From Planctomycetota bacterium (GTDB lineage Bacteria > Planctomycetota > Planctomycetia > Pirellulales > Thermoguttaceae): a stretch of 7,104 nucleotides of DNA. The stretch is taken from NCBI GenBank assembly GCA_015661985.1, contig DQVB01000628.1, positions 1-7,104 on the forward strand. The letters run 5' to 3'. The notes beneath the pieces are model-generated. The model made no database searches, was not told the origin of the DNA, and saw nothing but the letters and a program-made list of their open reading frames with translations. The translations under genes were made by a program, and so were the position numbers. This document shows, in pieces, positions 1 to 6,583 of this stretch (positions are counted from its first letter, which is position 1; each line of letters starts with the position of its first letter).

Positions 1-136
1 CCGCCACCGACCGCCCCTCCGCCAAATTGAGAATGATCGAGTACCGGGTTTTGAGCCTGGCGTCCTTGCACTTCGTACATCTCTTCTCCATCCTCCGCCT
101 GTCCTTCCGCGGAATCCTGGGAATAGTACCGTCCAT
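1..136 (-). CDS. IS630-like transposase, N-terminal end (cut by window edge)
   Basis: An open frame starts at ATG 136-134 and stays open to base 1, giving 45 codons before the edge. A strong Shine-Dalgarno AGGAGG (minus strand, 149-144) sits 7 nt upstream. The visible protein starts MDGTIPRIPRKDRRRMEKR, followed by a Lys/Arg/Cys-rich stretch and then RYSIILNLAEGRSVA. From memory, this basic start followed by 'RYxIxLNLAxGRS' leading into a helix-turn-helix is how many planctomycete IS630-type transposases begin; the DDE catalytic domain would lie outside the window. I could not recognise a terminal inverted repeat upstream (137-252), so whether the element is complete is unknown. The assignment rests on 45 residues. 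Another HTH protein is possible but less likely. Confidence 0.7.
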   Translation of the reverse strand, partial: MDGTIPRIPRKDRRRMEKRCTKCKDARLKTRYSIILNLAEGRSVA

Positions 137-143
137 GGGAATC

Positions 144-149
144 CCTCCT
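144..149 (-). promoter_or_regulatory. Shine-Dalgarno of the left-edge transposase
   Basis: AGGAGG on the minus strand, 7 nt before ATG 136-134. It supports translation of the truncated gene at the left edge and fixes its start. Confidence 0.75.
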
Positions 150-252
150 GCGAGCCTCGTGTCCGGGGTGCGAGTAATCCGCAGCAATTCGCATTGTCCG
201 GCTTTTTTCCCGACTTGCTACGATCCGAATCCTGCTGCCGAATGGCGCACGG

Positions 253-790
253 TCATTTGCGTCCGGAAGCCCTGCGCAGGAACTTCACGGGCAGAGGAGG
301 ACACCCCGGTTCAGTTTCGACGAGGATGTACGCTTCTGCGAAACTCACTCCCCATTCGGCGCCGCCTGGCCAAGGCAGCGGTCGATCCGGGCCAGCGTGG
401 GTTGGTCGGCATACAGTTTCTCGTGGGCATAGGGGAAGAGTTTGGGCGTGGCCCCCAGGACCTTGCAGGCGGCGGTGGCCTCGGCGCGTCGCCCTTGCGC
501 CTCGGGGCGGCCGAAGAACTTGCGCTGGCCCCGGAAGACGGTCCCGCAGGCACAAATCACCTCGTGCCCGGCCTCTGTCAACAAGGCGATCAGCCGCCGG
601 CGCCCGACTCCGGGTCGTCCGGATGACCGCCGAAGACGGCGCCCCGCAGCCTTTCGCTGGCTGGCCGGTCCGCCTTCACGGCCGCCGTGGCGGCGGCCAA
701 CAACCGGTCTCCCAGGGCCCCTGCGCCGGAGGCCTCGAGCCACCTGCGCCGTGAGGAACGTTCCGGATCATCGCTCCAGGCGTTTGCCAT
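253..790 (-). pseudogene. Broken Tat-type PIG-L family deacetylase
   Basis: Three reading frames together spell a damaged PIG-L (LmbE-like) metal-dependent deacetylase. Frame 1 starts at ATG 790 and runs to TGA 592-590: a Tat-like start (SSRRRWLEASGAGAL), then VFGGHPDDPESGAGG, the first zinc-binding motif. Frame 2 continues directly with LIALLTEAGHEVICACGT, then a Phe/Arg-rich stretch, RRAEATAACKVLGATPK and PYAHEKLYADQPTLARID, ending at TGA 347-345. Frame 3 resumes around 363 with GAEWGVSFAEAYILVE and PGCPPLPVKFL, the family's C-terminal end, stopping at 255-253. The first shift (about 593-599) fits loss of one base. The second is a deletion: roughly 100 or more residues expected between LARID and GAEWG are absent, including the later metal-binding His segment. 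About 180 residues remain of a usual 250-300. An Asp inside the Tat hydrophobic core (GALGDRLL) may be further decay. It should not make an active enzyme. Confidence 0.85.
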
Positions 791-945
791 GAGCGGGCCT
801 TCCGCTTCCTCAAAGCCAGGTTCCAGTCACACATCCCGTCGGGGCCGGGATGCACGCGGCTCTGGTTTCCGGCGCCCCGCCGACCTGGCGGCGCGAGTCG
901 CTCATAGAAGCATCGAGGGCGGCGCGGGCCTGCTCCCGGCCCCGC
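791..945. other. Intergenic gap with a weak hairpin
   Basis: The gap lies between the stop of the thioredoxin-like lipoprotein gene and the start of the PIG-L relic, both on the minus strand. It holds a perfect 7-bp inverted repeat (CATCCCG 832-838, CGGGATG 846-852, 7-nt loop) about 94 nt past the lipoprotein stop. No T-tract follows on either strand, so it is at best a weak 3'-end structure. I see no gene here. Confidence 0.4.
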
Positions 946-2268
946 TTATTGCCCCGACTGCGAACCCGGCGCCGCCGGTTCGGCTGCCTCCGAGTCGGTC
1001 TGTTCCGCTTCGCCTTTTTCTTCGGCCGGGCCGAGCAGTTTTTCCAGCTCCGCCCGCAGTCGCGGCCCGCGCGGATTCAGCGCCACGACCTTCCCGTCGG
1101 CGCCGATGAGCACCAGGGAGGGAATGGCGAAGACGCCGTAGTAATCGCCCAGCGACTCGATCATCCCTTCCGGCTTGGGGGCGTTGTCAGCCAACACCAG
1201 CCAGGGCACCTGGTTGTCTTTGACAAAGGCGGCCAAGGCGTCCAAGTCGCGATCCACGCTGACGCCAATCACTTCGAAGCCGCGATCACGGTACAGGTCG
1301 TAGTTTTCTCGGATGTGACGCATCTCGGCAATACACGGCGCGCACCAGGTGGCCCAGAAGTCCACAAGCACGACTTTGCCGCGGTAGTCATCCCAGCGGA
1401 ACGGGTGGCCGTCGAGCGTGACGCCCTCGATCTTCATCTCGTTGCCCACCAGGGACAGGCGCCGCGCAGCGCCTTCGAGCCGTCCCGCATAGGAGGCGAC
1501 CAAGGGGTCTTCGCTCTTGGCCAATAGTTTGGCAAACGAGCCGTAGACCTCGGCTGCCTTTTCGTCACCACCCTGGTATTCGGCCAGTTGCGCCACGGTC
1601 ATGGCCAGGCCCACTGCGTCTCGACCCGGCGGCGCCTGCTGGAGGAACTCGGCCACCTCTGCGATGAGCTTGTCCAACGCATCAAGGCTCTCCGCGCGGA
1701 AGGAGCGCACCTTTCTCGTCAACAGCACTCCCTGGGCGACCCGGGCCAGATCCGGTTTGCCCGCCTTGCGCAGCTGCTCAGGAAAGGCCTCCATCTTGGC
1801 CGCGGCCTCGGCGTCGCCTGACCGACGGAGCAAGTCGAGGGCATTCAGCTTGTAACGCACAGCGATGGCCGCTTGCTCGGCGGTCGCCTCCTGGGCCAGG
1901 ATCTTGTCGGCCGTCTCCAGCAGTGCCGTGCCCAGCTTCTTGCGGAACTGGTTGACCGCTTCAGGCTCGCGCCCCGAGGGCCGCAGCTGGCGAAGGGTCT
2001 CAACGTATTCGAGCAACTCTTGGAGCGATCCGTCCGGAACGGCAAACGGATCGGCCTGTTCGGCCGATGGCTCTTCTGCCGCTTCGGCCGGTCTTTGGCC
2101 GGGCTGCTGCGCGGGAGCCCCTTGGCCGGCGCGGCTTCCGGTCGAGGGCGAGTCCCCCGCATGGGGGGCGTCCTGTCCACAAGCGGGCACACCGACCAGG
2201 ACAACCACCAGCAGGGGAGCGACCAGCTTGAAAAGCTCTCGACGCACATCTGCTACTGCTACATTCAT
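946..2268 (-). CDS. Predicted lipoprotein with C-terminal TlpA-like thioredoxin domain
   Basis: A 440-residue protein. The start at ATG 2268 is chosen because AGAGG lies about 8 nt upstream and a signal peptide follows at once; the frame is open further upstream (to 2373) but that stretch looks non-coding. Residues 13-30 form a hydrophobic signal ending VGVPAC, a plausible lipobox with Cys30 as lipidation site, although Pro at -2 is unusual. Residues 31-75 are low-complexity Gln/Ala/Pro/Ser linker. Residues 76-275 are a charged, probably helical region rich in Ala, Leu and Glu that I cannot assign. Residues 279-412 are the redox domain: DFWATWCAPC with active-site Cys309 and Cys312, GVSVD at 335-339, and the cis-Pro loop AIPSL with Pro383. 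The tail (413-440) is Glu/Ala-rich. The TlpA/ResA family reduces or exchanges disulfides outside the cytoplasm; the partner here is unknown. It could be transcribed with the upstream LOG gene, but the 277-base gap makes that doubtful. Confidence 0.92.
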   Translation of the reverse strand: MNVAVADVRRELFKLVAPLLVVVLVGVPACGQDAPHAGDSPSTGSRAGQGAPAQQPGQRPAEAAEEPSAEQADPFAVPDGSLQELLEYVETLRQLRPSGREPEAVNQFRKKLGTALLETADKILAQEATAEQAAIAVRYKLNALDLLRRSGDAEAAAKMEAFPEQLRKAGKPDLARVAQGVLLTRKVRSFRAESLDALDKLIAEVAEFLQQAPPGRDAVGLAMTVAQLAEYQGGDEKAAEVYGSFAKLLAKSEDPLVASYAGRLEGAARRLSLVGNEMKIEGVTLDGHPFRWDDYRGKVVLVDFWATWCAPCIAEMRHIRENYDLYRDRGFEVIGVSVDRDLDALAAFVKDNQVPWLVLADNAPKPEGMIESLGDYYGVFAIPSLVLIGADGKVVALNPRGPRLRAELEKLLGPAEEKGEAEQTDSEAAEPAAPGSQSGQ

Positions 2269-2545
2269 GGTAAAACCTCTCTGGAAGGACCACGACCCAC
2301 GCACAATTGTCTGTTTCGGGGCCTGCGGCCGACAGCCCCTCTGGGGCCGCTTGGCGACAGGTCCGACTGTCACAATGATCGCCGGGGGGATACCGCGAGC
2401 AAGCCCCCCTTTCGGCTAATGCCGATCCACTCCTCACTCGCCAGGGCCGCAACCAAGTGGGACGGATGCCAATACGGATTGCCAATATTGCCCATCCGTG
2501 CTCCGATCGGCTGCGTACCACAGGCGCATCATACCAAGGAAGACC
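2269..2545. other. Intergenic region between the LOG and lipoprotein genes
   Basis: This 277-base gap should carry the 3' end of the LOG transcript and the 5' leader of the lipoprotein gene. It holds an AGAGG ribosome site just before ATG 2268. It also holds a 7-bp inverted repeat ACGGATG/CATCCGT (2462-2468, 2493-2499) that encloses two direct copies of GCCAATA 13 bases apart and the 8-bp palindrome CAATATTG. I find no convincing -35/-10 pair on the minus strand and no U-tract terminator. Confidence 0.5.
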
Positions 2546-3391
2546 CTACAGCTCTCCGTGGAAGCGGAGGATCATTTCCCAGGCTTCCTGGGGGGTGTCG
2601 GCGAAGCGGAACAGGTCCAGGTCGCTGTCGTCGATGGTCCCTTCGTCGGCCAGGAACTGGAAGTCCACCACCCGCTCCCAATACTCTCGGCCGAAGATGA
2701 TGATGGGGATATCCTGCATCCGCTGCGTTTGGCGGAGCGTCATGGCGTCGAACAGTTCGTCCAGGGTGCCGAACCCGCCGGGGAAGACCACCAGGGCTTT
2801 GGCCCGCAGCAGGAAGTGGAACTTGCGCATGGCGAAGTAGTGGAATTGGAAGCAGAGCTCCGGGGTGATATACGGGTTTGGTTTTTGTTCTTTGGGCAGT
2901 CGGATGTTCAGGCCGATGGATTTGGCTCCGCTTTCGAAGGCGCCCCGGTTGGCCGCTTCCATGATCCCCGGCCCGCCGCCGGTGATGATCACGTATTCCA
3001 GCGTCTGCTGTCTTTGCCCATGCTGGGACACCATCGCGGCAAACTGGCGTGCCAATTCATAGTACCGACTCTTGGCCAAGATCCGTTCCGCGCGGGCCAC
3101 TTCTCGCCGGCGGCGGGGATCGTCGGGCGTGTCAGCCAGTCGGGCTCGGGCCAATTCCAGATTTCGCTGCGCAGTGGCAGGATCGGCGATCCGGGTGCTG
3201 CCGAAGACCACGACCGTGGAAACGACCCGGTTCTCTTGGAGAACCAGCTCCGGTTTGAGCAACTCCAGCTCCATGCGCGTGGGCCGCAACCGCGGGTCAC
3301 TCAGGAATTCCACATCGCGATACGCCACCCGGTAACTGCGGGAACGCAGAATCCGCTGGTAATTCTCTTCCACTCGCCGATCGTCACCCAT
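2546..3391 (-). CDS. LOG family protein (TIGR00730-type, putative nucleotide-monophosphate phosphoribohydrolase)
   Basis: A 281-residue cytoplasmic protein. The family signatures are clear: a Rossmann-like glycine turn ITGGGPGIMEAANRGA (136-151), the FAMRK segment with the conserved Arg (R189), and FPGGFGTLDE (203-212), the PGGxGTxxE motif whose Glu (E212) with that Arg forms the catalytic pair in LOG enzymes. LOG proteins cleave the N-glycosidic bond of nucleotide monophosphates, best known for releasing active cytokinin bases; bacterial relatives often act in nucleotide turnover. Databases may call it 'lysine decarboxylase', an old mislabel. It has a roughly 60-residue N-terminal extension before VVVFGSTRI, longer than minimal LOG proteins of about 190 residues, plus an insert at 76-125 rich in Arg and Ala. 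The start is ATG 3391 with GGAAAA about 8 nt upstream. An in-frame TTG at 3439 with GGAG close by would add 16 residues and cannot be excluded. Confidence 0.94.
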   Translation of the reverse strand: MGDDRRVEENYQRILRSRSYRVAYRDVEFLSDPRLRPTRMELELLKPELVLQENRVVSTVVVFGSTRIADPATAQRNLELARARLADTPDDPRRRREVARAERILAKSRYYELARQFAAMVSQHGQRQQTLEYVIITGGGPGIMEAANRGAFESGAKSIGLNIRLPKEQKPNPYITPELCFQFHYFAMRKFHFLLRAKALVVFPGGFGTLDELFDAMTLRQTQRMQDIPIIIFGREYWERVVDFQFLADEGTIDDSDLDLFRFADTPQEAWEMILRFHGEL

Positions 3392-3713
3392 CTGTCGTTT
3401 TCCGGACGCTCTGTTGGTTGTGTCCCCGTGGTCAGGCAACGTCTCCGAGGCCTGAGAGCCCCAAGCTACACGAACGGCACCGGCTGGGCAATGCCCGCCG
3501 ATCCGACCGGCCGCCGCTTGCCGGGGATCGGCCCAGCGGGCCGGCTCCGGGGGGAGCTGTTGGGAGAGACTTTGGGGGCCGGTTGGCCTTCAGCGGTGGG
3601 CTAGAATTGGGTAGCCAACGCTTGCGGCCTTTTGGCCCGCGGGCTTTGGCTGTGCGAGTCGGATGGAGGGGGCAGCCAGACCGCCCAGGAGTGTCTTGCC
3701 AGGAGGATCGCTG
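3392..3713. other. Divergent intergenic region
   Basis: This 322-base region separates the minus-strand LOG gene from the plus-strand membrane gene and must hold promoters for both directions. I see a possible plus-strand -10 hexamer TAGAAT (3602-3607) without a well-spaced -35, and a weak minus-strand pair TTGCCC/TAGCTT (3491-3486 and 3468-3463, 17-nt spacer). It also contains a nested set of inverted repeats at about 3483-3537: GCTGGGC (3483-3489) with GCCCAGC (3531-3537), and GCCGATCC (3497-3504) with GGATCGGC (3525-3532). No ORF here has coding character. Confidence 0.5.
3701..3706 (+). promoter_or_regulatory. Strong Shine-Dalgarno fixing the membrane protein start
   Basis: A perfect AGGAGG, 7 nt before ATG 3714. 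It favours this start over the in-frame ATG at 3663, which would add 17 residues without a comparable site. Confidence 0.85.
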
Positions 3714-4829
3714 ATGGCTGTACTCTTTCCGCCTACGGGATATGCCCGGCTGGGCCCTCGCCCGGCCCGATGGGTGTTGATGCTGTTGCTAGTGCTGGCC
3801 GTGGGCCTAGTCGCGCTGAGTGTCTCGCCGCTCAAGATCAATAGAACCCGCAAAGATCGGGACGACGGCGACGGGGACATCGCCCTGTACTTGGCCGAGG
3901 TGGAGCGGATTCGGCGGGGTGAAGGGTATTACGAAGCGGCTGCAGCGGAACTGGCCCCCCGCGGCTATCCCACGCGCAGCGTGTTCAATTGGCGCACGCC
4001 GCTGCCCATGTGGTTGTTGGGAAAGCTCCCCGACCCGCAGCTGGGCCGGATCCTGCTGGGGCTTTTGGCCTGCGCCGCGGTGGTGTTGGGTTTCGAGGCC
4101 CTTGCCCGCGAGCAGGGTCACGGGCTGGGCCGGCCGTTGGTGGCTGGGGCGCTACTGGCCGGTGCGCTGCTTTTCTGTGGTCTGGAAGATGTGTTCGTCG
4201 CGCCGGTATTATGGGCCGGCGTCCTCATCGCTCTTTCGGTAGGCTGTTACGGCATCGGCCGACGCGGTTGGGGCGTTCTGTTCGGCGTGGCCGCGGTCTT
4301 CTTCCGCGAGTTGGCCCTTCCCTATGCCGTGGCCGCCGCTGGCATCTCGTGGTGGGAGGGGCGCCGTCGCGAATGTTTCGCTTGGGCTGTCGGCCTGGCC
4401 GCCTGGAGCCTTTTCTTCCTGGTCCATTCCCTTCACGTCCAACCGCTGATCGGGCCGGACGCGCGGGCGCACGAACACGGATGGGTGCGCCTGCTGGGCA
4501 TACCCTTCGTGCTCGCCACCGTCCAAATGAACGCCTACCTCGTGCTGCTGCCTCAGTGGATCACGGCTCTGTATTTCGCGCTGGCCTTGCTTGGCCTGGC
4601 CGGCTGGCAAACGCCTTTGGGAAAGCGCGTCGGCCTGACGGCATGTCTGTACGCCGCTGCCTTTGCCGCGGTCGGCCAGGAGTTCAATCAGTACTGGGGT
4701 TTGCTCGTCGCCCCGCTATGGAGTTATGGGGCCGCCCAAGCCCCTGGCGCGTTGCGGGATCTGGTGCGGGCTGCTCAGATTCCCTGCCCACGACTCCGCC
4801 GCGGCTCGGGAGTCCCAAGCCACGGTTGA
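3714..4829 (+). CDS. Polytopic membrane protein of unknown function, possibly GT-C-like
   Basis: A 371-residue integral membrane protein with about nine or ten hydrophobic segments, roughly 19-38, 108-128, 141-157, 162-180, 187-209, 222-239, 261-280, 282-298, 306-319 and 325-341. After the first segment comes a hydrophilic loop (40-107) with an acidic cluster DRDDGDGD (48-55), then LYLAEVERIRRGEGYYE and GYPTRSVFNWRTPLPMW (84-100). A later FFRE (196-199) sits in or at a membrane helix. One N-terminal helix, then a large extracytoplasmic loop with acidic residues, then many helices recalls GT-C glycosyltransferases (ArnT/PMT type) that use polyprenyl-phosphate sugars. This is topology only; I recognise no defining GT-C sequence motif. 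The C-terminal tail is short and basic (RLRRG). It lies upstream of the oxidoreductase on the same strand, 95 bases apart, but that gene appears to have its own promoter. The GTG/CTG-rich codon use matches its neighbours. Confidence 0.8.
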   Translation: MAVLFPPTGYARLGPRPARWVLMLLLVLAVGLVALSVSPLKINRTRKDRDDGDGDIALYLAEVERIRRGEGYYEAAAAELAPRGYPTRSVFNWRTPLPMWLLGKLPDPQLGRILLGLLACAAVVLGFEALAREQGHGLGRPLVAGALLAGALLFCGLEDVFVAPVLWAGVLIALSVGCYGIGRRGWGVLFGVAAVFFRELALPYAVAAAGISWWEGRRRECFAWAVGLAAWSLFFLVHSLHVQPLIGPDARAHEHGWVRLLGIPFVLATVQMNAYLVLLPQWITALYFALALLGLAGWQTPLGKRVGLTACLYAAAFAAVGQEFNQYWGLLVAPLWSYGAAQAPGALRDLVRAAQIPCPRLRRGSGVPSHG

Positions 4830-4854
4830 CAGCCGACTCGGGGCAGCTCAGAAT
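4826..4854 (+). promoter_or_regulatory. Candidate sigma70-type promoter for the oxidoreductase gene
   Basis: A consensus -35 TTGACA (4826-4831) and CAGAAT (4849-4854, four of six matches to the -10 consensus) are separated by exactly 17 nt. The -35 box contains the TGA stop of the upstream membrane gene (4827-4829). Transcription would begin near 4861, leaving a leader of about 60 nt before ATG 4925. That also argues against the in-frame ATG at 4853, which would lie inside the -10. Confidence 0.5.
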
Positions 4855-4924
4855 GGCCCTGGCGATGGTGGGCAAGCCTCCCGGAAAGGGCACCACGTTC
4901 TTCCAGCAGACAAAGGGTCGACTG

Positions 4925-6289
4925 ATGAAAGCGCACACGACGGACAAGGACAAACCAGCAGCAGGAAACGAACAGGCCTCGCGGCGTCAATTCCTTCAGC
5001 GCTCCGGCGGCCTCGTGGCCGGCGCCGCCTTGACTTCTGGTTTGGCCGCCAGGAGTTACGCCGGGGAGGACAACACGATCCGGGTTGCCCTGGTCGGGTG
5101 CGGCGGCCGGGGTACCGGGGCGGCGGCGAACGCCCTGTCCACCGAGGGCCCCACCAAGCTGGTGGCCATGGCCGACGTGTTCGAAAGCCGACTCCAATCC
5201 AGTTTGAAGCGGTTAAGCGGCCAGTTCGGCAAACAAGTGGACGTGCCGCCGGACCGCCAGTTCGTCGGCTTCGACGCCTACCGCAAGGCGATCGATTGTT
5301 TGCGTGCGGTCGACGTGGTGCTCCTGACCACACCGCCGGCCTTCCGCCCGCTGCACCTGGAATACGCCGTGGAGAAAGGTGTCAATGTCTTCATGGAGAA
5401 ATCCTTCGCCGTGGACGGTCCCGGTATTCGGCGAGTGCTCAAGGCAGGCGAGGTGGCCTCGAAGAAGAACCTGAAGATCGTTGGCGGACTGAACCAGCGT
5501 TATGCCTTTGCCAATCAAGATGCCGTGCGGGCCGTTCGCGAGGGGATGATCGGTGAGGTGGTCACCTGCTGGGCCTACCGCGAGCACGGGCCCGTAGGCT
5601 TCAAGCCGCGCGAACCGGGATTGAGCGAGCTGTTGCACCAGATCCGCAACTACTCCTGCTTTACGTGGACGAACGGGAGCTTCATGCTCGATTGGCTCAT
5701 CCACAACATCGACGTCTGCTGCTGGGTCAAGGACGCCTGGCCGGCTTCCGCCCAAGGCCAAGGAGGACGTCAAGTGCGCCAGCAGCCGGACCAACTGTTC
5801 GACCATTACGCCGTGGAGTACCGCTTCGCCGACGGAACGCGACTGTTCGCCCAAGGGCGGCACATGGCGAACTGCTGGGGGTACTTCGGCGTCATTGTCC
5901 ACGGGGCCCGCGGGTGCGCCTACCTGGGCGAAGGCACACGCAGGTTTGGCATCTACAAGGGTTGGCTGGAGGAAGACGCCGACCAGCTCTGGAAGCCGCC
6001 GCGCACGAACAATTCGTACCAGACCGAACATGACGTGCTCTTTGAGGCCATTCGCCAGGACAAAGCGCACAACGACACCCAGCGCTGCGCCTATGCCGCG
6101 CTGTCCGGTATCCTGGGACGCATGGCCGCCGAATCGGGCAAAGAAGTCACCTGGGAGCAGGCGCTCAACTCGGATCTCGTTCTGGCCCCTGGTCTGGACG
6201 ACTTCACCATGGACTCCGAAGCCCCCGTCAAACCAGACGCCGAAGGCCACTACCCGATCGCCATGCCGGGCTTCACCAAGGCGTTCTGA
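4925..6289 (+). CDS. Tat-exported Gfo/Idh/MocA family oxidoreductase
   Basis: A 454-residue protein. The start is ATG 4925, with AAAGGG ending 7 nt upstream and a Tat signal beginning soon after: SRRQFLQRSGG (19-29), a hydrophobic stretch, and probable cleavage after SYA (44-46). The N-terminal Rossmann domain opens with IRVALVGCGGRGTG (52-65), the dinucleotide-binding turn. LLTTPPAF (133-140) and VNVFMEKS (153-160) match the segment around the family's EKP motif, with Ser replacing Pro. GGLNQRY (187-193) and DWLIHNIDVCCWV (256-268) lie in the C-terminal alpha/beta substrate domain and hold the Asp/His residues usual in this group. NSYQTEHDVLFEAIR (363-377) is the conserved C-terminal piece. 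The family oxidises or reduces sugars and cyclitols using tightly bound NAD(P); the substrate cannot be told here. Planctomycetes carry many such Tat-signalled paralogues, thought to serve carbohydrate breakdown at the cell surface. The frame is open upstream to 3989, but that stretch is a shadow of the membrane gene. Confidence 0.96.
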   Translation: MKAHTTDKDKPAAGNEQASRRQFLQRSGGLVAGAALTSGLAARSYAGEDNTIRVALVGCGGRGTGAAANALSTEGPTKLVAMADVFESRLQSSLKRLSGQFGKQVDVPPDRQFVGFDAYRKAIDCLRAVDVVLLTTPPAFRPLHLEYAVEKGVNVFMEKSFAVDGPGIRRVLKAGEVASKKNLKIVGGLNQRYAFANQDAVRAVREGMIGEVVTCWAYREHGPVGFKPREPGLSELLHQIRNYSCFTWTNGSFMLDWLIHNIDVCCWVKDAWPASAQGQGGRQVRQQPDQLFDHYAVEYRFADGTRLFAQGRHMANCWGYFGVIVHGARGCAYLGEGTRRFGIYKGWLEEDADQLWKPPRTNNSYQTEHDVLFEAIRQDKAHNDTQRCAYAALSGILGRMAAESGKEVTWEQALNSDLVLAPGLDDFTMDSEAPVKPDAEGHYPIAMPGFTKAF

Positions 6290-6583
6290 GCTCTTCGGCG
6301 ATCACCGCGTTACACCTCCCTGGCCGACAGGGTACCCCATGCAAATGATACGCCGCCGGAGCGCAACAGGGTGCGCACCACCCACCAGATCCAAGCCAGT
6401 GGGCATCCTTCCGGTGGGTCGCGTCCGGCCTTGCCTGCATCCAGCATACGGCCACCTGTTTCACCTGCAGGGGAACACACCTATCCCCCGCAGGCCCGGG
6501 ATCCCCGCGGCCTTCGTGGTGGTGTCCACCCTCCTGGCTCATCGAAGCTGCACTGGCCTGGATTCCCACGGCCCCCTTTCGAC
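6290..6583. other. Gene-free stretch downstream of the oxidoreductase
   Basis: There is no ORF with coding character on either strand; the open frames crossing it are Pro/Arg/Ser/Gly-rich GC-driven readings. It holds the palindrome GGTGCGCACC (6370-6379), an ACCCACC/GGTGGGT pair (6380-6386, 6413-6419) and the stem-loop listed separately. There is no obvious terminator right after the oxidoreductase stop. It looks like decayed or accessory DNA. Confidence 0.5.
6464..6494. other. Imperfect stem-loop downstream of the oxidoreductase
   Basis: CCTGCAGGGG (6464-6473) and CCCCCGCAGG (6485-6494) form a 10-bp stem with one mismatch and an 11-nt loop, about 175 nt past the oxidoreductase stop. There is no T-tract, so it is not a standard intrinsic terminator; it might stabilise a transcript end or be chance in GC-rich DNA. 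Confidence 0.3.

Noticed and set aside
27..754. Plus-strand frames across the left end (199 and 186 codons)
   Set aside because: They lie antisense to the transposase start and the PIG-L relic, and their translations are Arg/Pro/Gly-rich with no domain.
2269..2373. 35-codon N-terminal extension of the thioredoxin-like lipoprotein
   Set aside because: It would place a basic, non-hydrophobic stretch before the signal peptide. AGAGG before ATG 2268 is better placed.
3463..3491. TTGCCC/TAGCTT pair as a LOG gene promoter on the minus strand
   Set aside because: The spacing is right (17 nt), but only four and three consensus bases match, which is expected by chance.
2498..3604. Long plus-strand open frame (368 codons) opposite the LOG gene
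   Set aside because: It is the antisense of a clear LOG protein. GC-rich codon use keeps the opposite frame open, and the translation shows no family motif.
3602..3607. TAGAAT as a -10 box for the membrane gene
   Set aside because: The best nearby -35-like hexamers (TTGGCC 3583-3588, TTGGGG 3572-3577) have spacers of 13 and 24 nt, so the pair is not convincing, though a -10 here remains possible.
3989..4924. Upstream extension of the oxidoreductase frame, which would give 766 residues
   Set aside because: This part overlaps the membrane gene in another frame and is Arg/Gly/Pro-rich. The Tat signal and ribosome site at 4925 define the real start.
5213..6250. Minus-strand open frame of 345 codons opposite the oxidoreductase
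   Set aside because: It lies wholly antisense to a strongly conserved Gfo/Idh/MocA gene and has no motif or ribosome site of its own.
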